Below the pieces are notes generated by a model that was not told where the DNA came from, made no database searches, and saw only the letters and a list, made by a program, of their open reading frames with translations. Made by a program: the position numbers and the translations under genes. A stretch of DNA of 64,000 nucleotides. Origin: Nymphaea colorata (lineage: Eukaryota; Streptophyta; Magnoliopsida; Nymphaeales; Nymphaeaceae). The stretch covers positions 18,288,802 through 18,352,801 of the forward strand of contig NC_045145.1 in assembly GCF_008831285.2 (NCBI RefSeq), written 5' to 3'. Every line of letters starts with the position of its first letter. Positions within the stretch are counted from its first letter, which is position 1. Positions 1 to 11,042 of the stretch are shown here, piece after piece.

Positions 1-707
1 TGAAGTAAATTGCAAGCTGCTCAAAGATGAGGGTAAAGAGGTCAAACAAGAAAGGCATCAAAGGTTGGTGGATAAATTAATACTTTACATAATACGCCCA
101 GATATTACTCATGCCGTGAGTCTAGTCAGTGAGTTTATGCACAAACCAAGAGAGAGACATTTGGAGGAGGTGTAAAAAATATTAAAATACTTAAAAGCAA
201 GTCCTAGTAGAGTAATTTTGTTAAAGAGAAATCAATCTCTTGCTCTTCAAGGATATGCAAATGTTGATTGGGCTGAAGACCCTAATCAGAGAAGGTCTAC
301 AACTAGTTTTTACACATTTGTAGGTAGTAATCTTGTCACATAGAAGAGGAAAAAGCAAAATGTTGTAGCTCGGTTTAGCACAGAAGCTGAATACAAAGCT
401 ATAGTGACTTGTACTTGTGGAATCATCTGACTAAAAGGCTTTGTTGAAAGACATGAGAATCGACACCTCTTATCTTGTGGAACAGAACTGTAATAATATA
501 GCAGATATTTATATAAGGGCTAATCTTGTGTATAATAAAAGAATTGAACATATAAAATAGACTGCCATTTTTTGAAAAAGAAAAAATCAAGTCGGAATAA
601 TCAAAACTCTTCATGTAAAAAGCTAAGAGCAGCCTATTGATATTTTTACGAAGTTCTTAAGAAAAATCTCAAGCAAGTTGGGCTACTCACCAACTTGAGG
701 GGAGAAC
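1..707 (+). mobile_element. Ty1-copia retrotransposon, 3' end of pol (RNase H), decayed
   Basis: Frame-interrupted translation reads like the end of a copia polyprotein. It shows RPDITHAVSLVS and FMHKPRERHLE near 95-175, then ILKYLKASPSRVILLKRN, LALQGYANVDWAEDPNQR, RRSTTSFYTFVG, KKQNVVARFSTEAEYKA (to ~405), and farther on remnants of the ADxxTK region (DIFTKFLRK, SKLGYS near 630-690). The DW and TEAEYKA motifs are typical of the RNase H domain. Stop codons (for example after HLEEV) and small deletions show the copy is dead. The element enters the window from the left, so its 5' part is not visible. It is followed by a polypurine-like tract and a candidate 3' LTR. Confidence 0.85.
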
Positions 708-960
708 TGTTGGACTATCGTAACTTGAGGAGAAACTGTTGGACTATCGTGTGGATTTCGTAACTACGCTGATAAAAATTCTCTTTGTTATATATTGCTG
801 GTGTGATTCTTGCCAAATGTTAACTAATGAGAATCAAAGAAAGGGCTCGATGCTCCTTGTTATGGATGTAGGCATTAGCGACGAATCACGTTAATTGCTG
901 TTTTTCTTTTTCTTTTCTTTTTTTCCGTTCATTCTTTTTAGCAAGCTCGTTATTTTATTG
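708..960 (+). mobile_element. candidate 3' LTR of the copia remnant
   Basis: A purine-rich tract (TTGAGGGGAGAAC) ending at 707 is followed by TGTTGGACTATCG, a good LTR start after the pol end. The tract plus LTR start is duplicated with a 30-bp period (691-720 and 721-749). The T/C-rich stretch at 895-945 resembles the U5 side of copia LTRs. The right border is uncertain because no matching 5' LTR is in the window. Confidence 0.5.
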
Positions 961-1500
961 GAAAGGAGATTAGGTGGGGGAGTAATATGGACACTGCAGA
1001 AGGACAGGCCGGGACCAAAGTTCGAGGTGGAAAAGCAGGGGGTATCTTCTCACGTACCTTCGTTCCCACCGAAGCCCCCAGCAATGGCGAACATCACGTG
1101 CCCGCTGCACGATTCCCGACGCTGAGTAAGGGAGCCCCAGAGGCCAAGTGGCGCCACTCCATCGCCCTGCCAGGCCTACTCAGCTCCCCACACCAACCAA
1201 TTGCAGCTTTTTAGCCTCCTCCTCCTTCTTCCTCCCACTCTTCCTTCCTCTCGCATTGTGCAGAATCACGTACAGCTTTTTGGTCTCCGGCTTTTTCCTT
1301 CTCCTCCTTTTTCTCCCTCTTGCATTTGTGCAGTATCACGAAGATCACCTTTTTCTTCTTCTTTTTTAAACTCTTAGATGTTATACAGTCGGTCTTTGTA
1401 CCGAAAAGACAGATCATCGCAGCTTTTTGGTCTCCCCTCTCATGTACGTTTGTACATATAGGTCTTAGTGCCGTCATGTACCCTACGCGGTAAAAGAATT
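961..1500. repeat. GC-rich segment with imperfect tandem repeats
   Basis: Positions 985-1200 are distinctly GC-richer than their surroundings but contain no ORF I recognise. From about 1203 a T/C-rich unit beginning GCAGCTTTTT and ending near GTGCAGAATCACG recurs imperfectly at ~1203, ~1272 and ~1419. This looks like decayed repeat DNA rather than a gene. Confidence 0.4.
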
Positions 1501-3370
1501 GATGCCCTTTTCCGTTCTTCCTTTCTTATTATATAATATAATTCAATTCATGAACTTGATCGGCGAAAGCTGCCGGCGCCGGCCGGGTTTTGAAAATCCG
1601 GTTTCTAGATTTACGTGTAGATTAAGAAAACAGAGGGGTATGTGTATGTATCTCAAGGCATTTTTTGTTTTAAAAAACTCTTGAGATATCGGCGCTGATT
1701 CTTTATAAAATTTAGGCTCTACATTCATTTTCCATATTTGTTCCTATGCATATGATTTACATACTTTGGTTTCATCTTTGCAACTGCGTTTCAAAAACAT
1801 CTGACGAAATCTACCAAATCAAGCCAATCAGTGGTAAAGTTGGATGTCTAAATTCGTGGACTATATATAGTCTTGTTATCCAACTTTTCTGGCTACCACT
1901 AATTAATTGTTTTCAGGAAATCGAACAATAATGTACTTAATGACTACTAATGAGAAAAAAAAAATACAAAGATCCCATGCTTAAATCGAAGTCCGTAAAT
2001 TTACTTTACTTCAGAGTCTTGGGTTTGTCTCCTCTCGAAACCAGATTTATATATTATGTTAATCCTATAGTTTTGTAAATTTTGAGCATATATATGCTCA
2101 TACAGTTAAATTTCATCAAGAACAAGGAGGAAGTACAACTGGCAGTAGAGATTTTCATGGGAACTTTAGACAGCCAAAATCTCAAAGAACTCGTAACAAA
2201 CTGTTATTGTTCTATAAGAGTGAGGTTGTTCTATGAATCTGCCTCAAATTTTTTTAGACAATTCCAGGTTCAGTGAACAATAATAATTTGTTATTATTGC
2301 CAAGCAAACCATTAAAAGAACATCATCTGCTGTGGCTAAATACTTTAACAGTGATTTTGTTCTTTTAACTAATTATCTAAATGTGAGCTTCATCTTTGGA
2401 AGCCTGAAAAATCAAATAAAAGCATCATGACATTGATATATAGAATACATAAAAGTTCTAAAATATGTAAACGATTCAGAAAATTGATTTTGGGATATTA
2501 TGAAAACATGATTAACTTAAATTTCTTATGTTTGCAGCTCCAACACGGCAAAGATGAAGCCAGTGTGACCGACGAAGACATGCTCAAATTTAATATGTGA
2601 ATCTGCTTTCCGAAGATTGCAACGCTTGACTAATTCCTGGCAAAATTTGAAATGGTAAACAAATTATAGTTCATTCATTTTTTTTGTAATAAAGGCTTTG
2701 GGAGATCCCCCTTTTTTTTTTCCGGCCGTAATAAACCTCAACTCATGTCAAACTATAGGAACTATGACTCTACATATTAATTAATAGCTTAAATTTGATA
2801 ATACCAAACTCAAATATTGTACCGCAACGAAAAGAATATATATGAAAGATCACGAGAGCGGGGCTATGTCCAAGCGACTAGGTCGGTGCAGTCGAGCCAC
2901 ATGACTCGTGGGGGCCCTTCCCTGGTGACCTCGGTCCCATCCGAGCTACGTCCCGACTTGGGGGTCCCTCCATTGATGTTGCCACAACTGAAGTTGATCC
3001 ATGGGAAAGAGCAGCAGGCGGATACGATCTTCCCCCTTACTTGGAGTACACCCAGGCAGGCAGAGATCCTTATCCACCTGACTCAGAATCTCTATTCCAT
3101 CCACCATGGTTACATGCTACCTAACTCACTTCCCTTTTCTAGAACCTTCTCTCTTTTTTCCCTTAATGCAACTCTTTTTTGGGAAAAGCTTGGATCCGGA
3201 TAATTTGAGTAATTGCTGGAAGGAATCTATGGGCGCACCAACGTACTCAAGGAGCGAGAAATTTTTAGCTGAGGAGCACCCATATCTTTACATTGTAATT
3301 TGAAGAGAATCTATATCTAAGCCAGTGAATGACTCTAGGGTCTTAAACATATAAATAAACCGTTTGTTTG
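1501..3370. other. intergenic, no recognisable gene
   Basis: AT-rich sequence with short unsupported ORFs. A segment at 2538-2600 looks like a small terminal exon (TTTGCAG acceptor, then 20 codons and TGA), but nothing upstream joins to it. The ORF at 2817-3203 (128 aa) has no motif I know and no codon signature. I cannot assign either. Confidence 0.5.
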
Positions 3371-3480
3371 GGTTTTTGTGTGGGCAATTGTCCACACGCT
3401 TCCACTTGTGTCTCTGCCACGATCGGAGACCTCTTGGCGTTTAGTTATTTAATTCATTGATTTCTTTGAGGGCCGCCCCA
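3371..3480. repeat. dispersed repeat terminus with near-palindrome
   Basis: The segment GTGTGGGCAATTGTCCACAC is an almost perfect palindrome. It lies next to a sequence reading as an inverted 'gagccag'-type repeat end. Similar GTGTGGGCAACTGCCCAC text occurs near 8,590, and GTGTGGCCGCTGCCCAC near 53,740, so this is a dispersed family in the window. Class unknown. Confidence 0.4.
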
Positions 3481-5490
3481 ACAAAATTTTGGCACTAAAT
3501 TGGATTTTGGCAATTTAATGGAGTATTTGAGAACATAAACATCGCTATAGTATTTCATGAATCTGTCTCAAATATTAAGGCAAATTTAAATTTGACTTTT
3601 AAGACAAACTTATGAGACACTGTGTTAGTGTCCTTATTAGTAAACACCTCTTAAGATTTGATTGATTGCAAACTGATCTAGATGACCAATCTTGGTCCCA
3701 TTGACCGGCAAAAATGAGGTTCTTACTTGCACATAGGTCTATCTTAATTGGTGATAGATATTGGCAAGAAACCAACTTCCTCATAACAAATTTTCCATTA
3801 CAACCCTGTGGGGGAAAGGTCCCCTAACCTTTTGTTCCAACAACAAATATATGAAACTGAGCCAGTAAGGAACAGTAAACAAGAAGACACCAGAAAGCTG
3901 AAGGAACTAAATTTACAAATTTCTCAACAAACTCGGTCCTCATAACAAATTTTCGTAACAGCGATGGCCGAAGTTGAGGGACGAAGACATACGTTTTATT
4001 ATAAACATTATTTGGATCTAATTGAGAACTGGAAACGAAGTTAACTCAAAACTACTGGGATTGACAATCCGGCCGTCCAACTATAGAATGATCAACCATT
4101 GTTGTCTGTTGCATTTACCGGTGTAGAACCCATCGGATCTCGCATCTCTTCTTGTGCTTATGATGCAAATGTTCTAATAGCTAGCACTGGAAGGGAAAAT
4201 CGGCCCAATTGGGAGAAAGAGACTCGTGAGTTTCTAGAAGTAAATTGGATTGCAACCAAGCATGTGTGGTCAATTGCCCATAATAGAGCTCACAAAAAGT
4301 ATTTTTTTTTATATTGAAACTCCTTTTCTCATTTTCATACAGGTACCCCTCCACGATCTTAAATTATATAAAAAAAATGCCGACATCACCAAAACTTTCT
4401 GGCTCCAAAGGGGAGGCGAAACCAAGGGAGCTGGTAGTCCTGGAAAGATTTTTAAAAGTAAAATTTTACTTCTTAAAATTTATGTGAAATTTAAGGTGAC
4501 TCTTTTAAAACCTTTGATAAAACATGGTTGCCCTTTGTGAAAAATTATCAAAAGTTTTGTTTAGTCATGTGTGCCATGTATCGCATTCGGCCCCTCATGA
4601 AAATTTTCTAGCTTGATTTGAATCAATCTAACTTTATAACAAAATGGTTGCACTGCACCGATTGTGCGCCTGACCTTGAATGGCCGCGTTCATGCACGCA
4701 CACATGCACAAACATACATTGAATCACGTTTTAAGTGTTGGAGTTCCTTATTGAAGGGATTTTGCTCATCCAATATGAGAAATGGATGGTCGGCCACTCA
4801 TCAATTCATCGTAATCGGGCGGGAAAGTGACATGATACAATTCTGTCCTCTTCCCAATAGGGGCTTGCCCATAGTCTGTTTCAAATAATGCTTCTCCAGC
4901 CCTTGTTTTATACGCATAGAGAAATTACTAGGTTCCAACCATTAGGTCGAGCACAATTTATATCACAGCTCACATAAGATCAACATTTTGATAGGTGAAA
5001 AAACTATATTTTCCTTAAAAGTAACTTGAAGTCAGAAATATATATTTTTTGCATGTTTTTTTATTATAATCGGAGCGAGTCAGATTCAGGTTACAGGCAG
5101 CCGGTTTGGAGCGGAGTTGCAGGCGAGTGCTGCGGCCAGGCCGAAGGTTGAAGGATGAATGGAGTTCGTTAGGTAGTGAGGGACAACGCAAGACAATTGT
5201 TGCTGAAGTTTGTGAAATGGAGTGAAGCTAACCAGATCACGAATTGGGCGCTCAGCAAATGTTTACTTGAAGTCTGGAGTACAGAGTTGTCAGTCCTACA
5301 ACGACAGGGGGCTTTTGTGAATCTCCAAAGTAAGGAATGGACAGCAGCGTTGTGGTTGGCAAAGGAATTAACAGCCCTCTTATCCACCCAACCAGATTTT
5401 CAACTATCAAGAATGGGATCTTCGTGACGAAAGAGTTCTTATATCCCTTGGGAGGGAACTTTGGGGTTGGATCTCATTATTTCCCCATTT
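3481..5490. other. intergenic, no recognisable gene
   Basis: There is a short direct repeat (CCTCATAACAAATTTTC at ~3,779 and ~3,940), which may mark an old insertion. ORFs at 4099-4317 and 5176-5427 read open but match no family I recognise. The second sits in a locally less AT-rich segment (5,080-5,440) that may be a fragment of a dead element. No promoter or splice structure supports a gene. Confidence 0.45.
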
Positions 5491-5514
5491 TATATATATA
5501 TATATATATATATA
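5491..5514. repeat. (TA)n microsatellite
   Basis: Uninterrupted TA dinucleotides, about 12 units. Confidence 0.95.
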
Positions 5515-5602
5515 ATTCTCTGACCATCCGTCCATTTGATTATACATTGGGTTATATATTTGAGAGGCGGGAAGTATTCTGGAATCCACATTTTGGCCTT
5601 GG

Positions 5603-5835
5603 CTCCCGAGTAGGGATGTACAACGAACATCAGTCAGCTTGAACTTTATTTGACTCACATATAGCTCGGCTCCAGCTCGACTCATTTAAACTTGTGTCTT
5701 TTAATATATATTTTATGCTTATTTTCACATTTTTTAAGCCATTGTAAGTTTTTAAAATTACTAAAATAAGTATCAATGTTAAACGAGTCTAATCGAGTTC
5801 AATCCAGTTGAGTTCATCCAGCCCGTTTATTAATT
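5603..5835. repeat. degenerate relative of the GAGCTCGA-rich hAT-like element
   Basis: Starts with TAGGGATGTACAACGA and contains AGCTCGGCTC, AGCTCGACTCATTT, AAACGAGTC and AATCGAGTTCAA. These are the building blocks of the better-preserved element at 55,727-56,257. No clear terminal repeats or target duplication are left. Confidence 0.4.
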
Positions 5836-6690
5836 AATGATGTGAAATCCATAATGTTCCAACGGGAAAATTTTATTAAGTTAATTATTTATTGACTTTA
5901 AAATTTTATAATAATAAAAAAATGAATTGCTTTTCTTCAATATTTTAATAGTAGAAAATAAATATTTTTCATTGAAACAACTTGAATCAGGACATGTTTT
6001 ATATTAAATTAGCACTTATAAAAGAGAAGTTGAAATCTTCCGGCCATCCAGCCGTCCAAATGCCTCACAGCCCAATGCATTGAATGCAATGCGTGCGAGA
6101 CATCCTCTTGGATGGGGCAATCCATAAATCCTGATAAACATATTAGAATGACCATACTGTGTCTAAAACGTTTTTGAATAAGAATTTAAGAGATCTAGTT
6201 TTTGTGCTGGAAGAGAGTCCTGCAGGGTAAGTTGGCTCCGGCCAAGTATGCGTTTGCAGCATGTAATCTTGTGTTGCATTCTTGCTAACAGATATAGTTT
6301 GTGCAGGAAGAACTATGAGCCTTATTAGAATATGATCATCATTTAGCTGCATTTGGAGCAGAATGTTTGGATTGGCTACTATTTCTAAGTTTGATTGAGG
6401 GTGGTGGCCTGGGCAAGAATTCAAAGAAGCTCTAGTTCTGGTTTCAGGTCAAGTTTGAGGACTGATGGCTTAGGAGATGCTTACAGTTTGAGTTTCATGT
6501 GATGGTATGGAAAGATTGGCTTTACCAAATGAGTATTTGTATTACGAGTGTGGATATAGCAAGGCAAGTGGATATTTTTCCAACTTTGGTCTTGCTGTAA
6601 TGCCATTTAGTTGGCAATGAAATGAAGGACTAAGAGTTGTTACTGCACTCGTGGTTGAGATCAAGAGTGGTCTTTGGCAACTTGTAGCAT
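5836..6690. other. intergenic, unassigned
   Basis: AT-rich to ~6,000, then a more balanced stretch with open frames on the minus strand (6,424-6,143 and 6,790-6,542) whose products I do not recognise. This could be a fragment of a dead retroelement. There is nothing conserved enough to call. Confidence 0.35.
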
Positions 6691-6930
6691 TTGAGGCAAT
6701 CGCGGAGCTAGAATTTTTTGGGTGGGGAAGCACAAAAGTCATCGGTGCAGCTTTGGGGCACAACACAACTTGCAATTCTTGAATTATCATGGTATAATTT
6801 CATGTCATTCTATAAAAATTTTGGATGATAGCGAGTGGCAGAGCCAAAATTTTTTGGCTATGGGACACTAGCAGCTGGCGCCCTGCCAGCTGCTGGCTAC
6901 TGCCGCCCTTGGGCCTTGGCCGGTGGCCCT
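6690..6930. repeat. dispersed 'gagccaaaattttttgg' repeat with hairpin
   Basis: Two related starts, GCGGAGCTAGAATTTTTTGG (~6,701) and a second copy near 6,836, each followed by a G-rich segment, resemble the end of a dispersed family also seen (inverted) near 53,960-54,030. A perfect 10-bp inverted repeat with a 5-base loop lies at 6,870-6,894 (AGCAGCTGGC / GCCAGCTGCT). Confidence 0.45.
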
Positions 6931-8560
6931 TGCGGCCTTGCCCTTCGCCGTTTCAGCCTTCTCCTTTTTGAGTTTCGATGAATTTGGACCCTTCGCCGTT
7001 TCGCGGCTTCGCCACTTCGGCCTTTCGCTTTCTAGGTTTCGGTGAATTTGGGTGTAATGGGCGGGCAGACTGTTTTAAGTTTCTTGGTGAAGCTGGATCG
7101 CTCATCGCTACTGGAACTCAATCCATTTCTGGCAACCCGGCGTCAACAGGGGCGTGAATCTCCATTCCACATGGAGCTACCTCCGCTACTGACGATAGCC
7201 CACACCAACCCCCATGTACCTCTGCCACTGCTCGAAAGGATTATCGATCTTTCATCGGGTGCTTGTAAGACCTGAAGGTAAGTGAAGTGGCTATTTAATT
7301 TGTTTGCATGAGTGTGTTTTGGGTTATTGAAAGACAGCGGCCTGTAAAGCTATGGTGGAGCACGATGTCCCAGAGTTGAACCTTCCGCCCTAATGTGGAC
7401 AGTAATGGTTGTGTGCACCGTTATGCATGCACAGCTTACATACATAGTAAAAAAAGGGGATGTTTTCATAAGGAGGAGCGAATTTAACTGACTCCATGAG
7501 GCATTCGATTTCATATGATCTAAATTTCAAGTTTTCAGAATCGTGGATTTAAGATTAGACTCTCCAGCCTCTCCGATCTTAAATCTGATTAGCTGACCTT
7601 TTCTTCATGAAAAATAAAAATAAAAAATAAAGGTTTTGAGTCTGGATCTGAGGTCTAACCTTAGATTCGTGGTTTGAAGAACCAAAAATTTTACAATGAA
7701 TCCTTTGTCACATAAGCAAAAGTGCGCCAGGTCAAATCCTTAGATTTCAAATCTGAAGGAAAAAAATGCCCCATCGTCTATATGTTCGTATTTGTGTGTT
7801 GGTATGATGCTATAGTATATGTTTACAGATCAAAATCTGTCTGCAATTTTAATGGTTGTGAACGCCAAAAGTTGGTGATATATGGCACTAAGCAGTTGAA
7901 TGTCGTTCTCAGAAAACCTTCAAATTTGTTCCGAATCAGTAATAACGAGTGAATGATTTTTTGGAAACTAAACTTACGAGATCAATATCAGCATTTTTCA
8001 CAAAACAAAGTGCTTAGATTGGATGCTCGGGACATTTACAATCACATTTCAAAGTATGAAGCATATCGGCTTATATAAATGCTTTTAGCTGAACACGGCC
8101 ACAGGATTGAGTGTGAAGATTGCATCCATAATATATTAGCCTCATGAAGAAGAACATGCAAATACGAGCAGCAAAACTCTTCTATGTCAAGGAACGGTTA
8201 GTGGTAACCATAACTCTTTATTAATCGGCGCGTGTTAACCTCTAACTATGCAGACATTGGTGAACAGAAGAACGGATGTCATGTCCATAGTTTGGACAAA
8301 GTGAATGGGCCCGATGAACTTAGTAAAACGGTGAATTGGAAAAGTAGCTAATAACATGGAGATTACCATTTGGGAAAGAGCTTTCCTCCCTTTCTTTTTT
8401 GGCAAACACAGCTAGCTAGAATTCGACCTTACCAACAACTCCACCAACATTACTAGATCTACCACAAAAAACTAGCAAAGTTTGGTTCCAAAGTGGTTTG
8501 GTGTGGTAGGGCCGAACCTTATCTGTTAGGTGGATAGTCACCATTCAAGTTTTATGAGAG
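6931..8560. other. intergenic, unassigned
   Basis: Begins with a GC-rich low-complexity segment (to ~7,030). At 7,500-7,680 several short inverted and direct copies of a GATTTAAGATTAGACTC-like phrase occur. No gene model can be built. Confidence 0.4.
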
Positions 8561-8660
8561 CGGCAGCAGCTGAGCTACCATGAGGCTGGTGTGGGCAACT
8601 GCCCACCCCAATAACCATTGTATTTTTGTTCATCATGTGTTGGACTCAGGCCTAGCCATA
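8561..8660. repeat. dispersed repeat (GCTGGTGTGGGCAACTGCCC family)
   Basis: The text AGGCTGGTGTGGGCAACTGCCC followed by CCATTGTATTTTTG is closely paralleled at ~53,725-53,780 and more weakly at ~3,380. Confidence 0.45.
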
Positions 8661-9069
8661 TAAGGTGCCCCACACCAGACCTATGCAATGCCCTGTCGCT
8701 CTATATGCACCCAATCAAATGCAATAATAGGATGGATCAGTGCTCCTTAGCGAAACCTGTCTGGCTCCAGCGGTGCTCTAGGCGAGACAAATCAAGCATG
8801 TAAAGGCCGCTTGAGTGGTCATAGTAGCCCATGGGTTTTACACATCTTTTTCCATGGGCTCAACTTTGAACCTATTGCGGTTGAGAGGAAGAGCACACTG
8901 GATTGTGATAGCAACAACAAGATTTGACCACAGATCCCCTTTGAAGTGGAGTGCGGAATAAAAAGACTAAACAACACGATGGAGAAATAATAAACTGTTT
9001 TCTCATGCAGAAAATCAATGTGTTTTTCCGGCATTTTCTTAACTGAATGTTTTTTTGTTGGAACATAAC

Positions 9070-9560
9070 TGGCATTTTCTGGGTTTTGGGTGGAGGGTAT
9101 TTGGCCGTTTCTTGTGGAGGTGCCAGAACCAATTTAATTCAAATAAGTGTTGGGTTTGTGGCTTATTTGGAAGGTTTAGAATATCTGGGAGGAAAACCAT
9201 ATGGAGGAAGTTATTCGGAAACAATGAGATTAAGTGGTGAAATTTGGAAATTCACAAAATTATTTTTTTGGGATTCGTGCGCAGGGTATTTGGCCCTTTT
9301 TATTGTAGGTGACCAGATTTAATTCAAATAAATATTGGTTTTGTGGCTTACTTGGAAGGCTTACAAGATCGGAAAGGAATAACTTGTAGATGAAGTTATA
9401 TAGGAACAATGAGATTAAGTGGTGAAATTTGGAAATTCATAAAATTAATTCTTTTGGGTTTTGTGTGCAGGGTATTTGGCTCTTCTTCTTTTAAGGTGCC
9501 AAAACCAGATTTAATACACTTAAGTATTGAGGTTTTATGGCTTATTTGGAAGGTGCCTAT
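9070..9560. repeat. three ~187-bp tandem repeats downstream of CYP78A copy 1
   Basis: The phrase GGGTATTTGG recurs at 9,095, 9,284 and 9,470 (spacing 189 and 186). Each time it is preceded by a TTTTGGG...GCAG segment and followed by a TTAATTCAAATAAGT-like and GGCTTATTTGGAAGG-like segment. The repeats are part of the flank block that is duplicated in inverse orientation at 15,360-15,943, where the array is rearranged. Confidence 0.75.
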
Positions 9561-9953
9561 TGTTTGTGGTTTGATTCCTGTGGGCGTTATTATCCTTTCT
9601 TTCAGTGGGTTTGAGATGGAGTCATTGGTTGTCTTCCACTCTCCCCCTTCCTTCTCTCTCTCTCTCTCTTTTGAAATGTTGCATTTATATTTAATTTGCC
9701 CTTGCTCTATAGTCTATATGGCCCTGTTCTGAGGATTGACACAAAGCTAGAATATATCGTTTAGAGACCAAATTCTATGTGGGTGCAATTTCCAACGGTT
9801 GCAGGCTTCAAAAAATGTGTTGATTTATGGCATTAAGCACTTTAATGTCGTCCACAACAAAGTCAGAAATTTGGCCAGAATCATTTTCCTACCCTTATGA
9901 AGTGTATAGTTTAGATTCTCATGAACATTTAAAAGCTCACATTTCAAAGTATT

Positions 9954-10003
<50 letters not shown>

Positions 10004-11042
10004 AAAAAGAACTCCATTTTGAACGGCATTTTTGAATCGCCAAAAAAAAATTCATATACAATTTCCCATTAATAGTTAGGGTCGATCCGATAACCCCTTC
10101 GGCACTTTTAGAGGTTGTTTGATTAGCATTATCAAGAGTGCAAAATACCGAAGCGAAGGGCATTTTATATGTAAACATACAAAACTTTGGGGTTAACCAA
10201 TCTTGAAAGATAGTGACGAAGGATAATAGTGAATTTCTGAAATGCTCGGGAGTCGGGGCGGGTCTCACCCTAGTCATAAAAAGATAATAAATGAAGATGA
10301 CAGTGTATGGACGTGCATATATGGACAATTGGACATGCATTTTAGGTAATAGACAAAGAGGTGACATTTTTGTGCGTTGGCGAGTTATATTATACACACT
10401 GCAAGTGATGAACCTCTTCTTATAAATGGAAAAGAAACAACGAAAGGAAAAACACGGTTGTGAGGACAAAACATAAACAGCAGAAAAGAAACTTCTTTCA
10501 TGAGCCAACAAAACTGACACGGCTTACTGTAAGTGGCGCTTTCACATTCTGCTTCAACACAAGGTATGGGATGAAGTTGAAGATCTTACATCACATTTTA
10601 ATCCCGCCATCTTAGTTTTTTTGGATAGTGGGGCTTCACCCCCCATTGAAGAAGAGCATTTCATACGTAATTAATGAACGCGATACCCAAGTCTGGGTGC
10701 ATGGTCAGATTTCTCACTCTTCAATTACCTTGAGGATTACCATTCAGCACTATCATATTTGTCATCCCATTAATTTACTTAAATTTTCTTAAACTGAAAA
10801 TTTATTTATTAATAACCAACAAGCAGGGTTTTTTTTTTCATTCAAACGATCGACTTTAATTAAGAAGGTGTTACGTAGCATCCTGTCGTTTAGATCAGAG
10901 ATGCTACGTAGAATCTTATATTTTAGAGAGAGAGCTCCTCGTTTCAAAGCATCCTTTTATTTAGAAAGAAGAGACATTCAGCAAGGCTCGTCAAAATTGA
11001 GAGATGCCTACGGTGAGATCCGATCAACGCGATTAAAACGCA
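9232..11042 (-). repeat. 3'-flank block A of CYP78A copy 1 (inverted copy at 13,885-15,943)
   Basis: Read on the minus strand, this block follows the stop codon of CYP78A copy 1. It matches the plus-strand block at 13,885-15,943 almost throughout, with small indels. Shared marks are the (GA)n tract and TACGTAGCATC repeats, a non-coding segment giving an open frame at 10,520-9,954, the (TA)n tract at 9,960-9,987 (expanded in the other copy) and the tandem repeats. No independent gene is supported inside it. Confidence 0.8.
10956..10961 (-). terminator. poly(A) signal of CYP78A copy 1
   Basis: AATAAA on the minus strand, about 72 bases after the stop codon, in the 3' UTR segment that resembles, but is clearly diverged from, the 3' UTR of copy 2. 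Confidence 0.5.

Noticed and set aside
9954-10520. 188-codon open frame on the minus strand, with a 157-codon counterpart at 14,368-14,841
   Set aside because: The frame lies in the duplicated 3' flank, ends in the (TA)n tract and is frameshifted by indels between the copies, so it is not under coding constraint.
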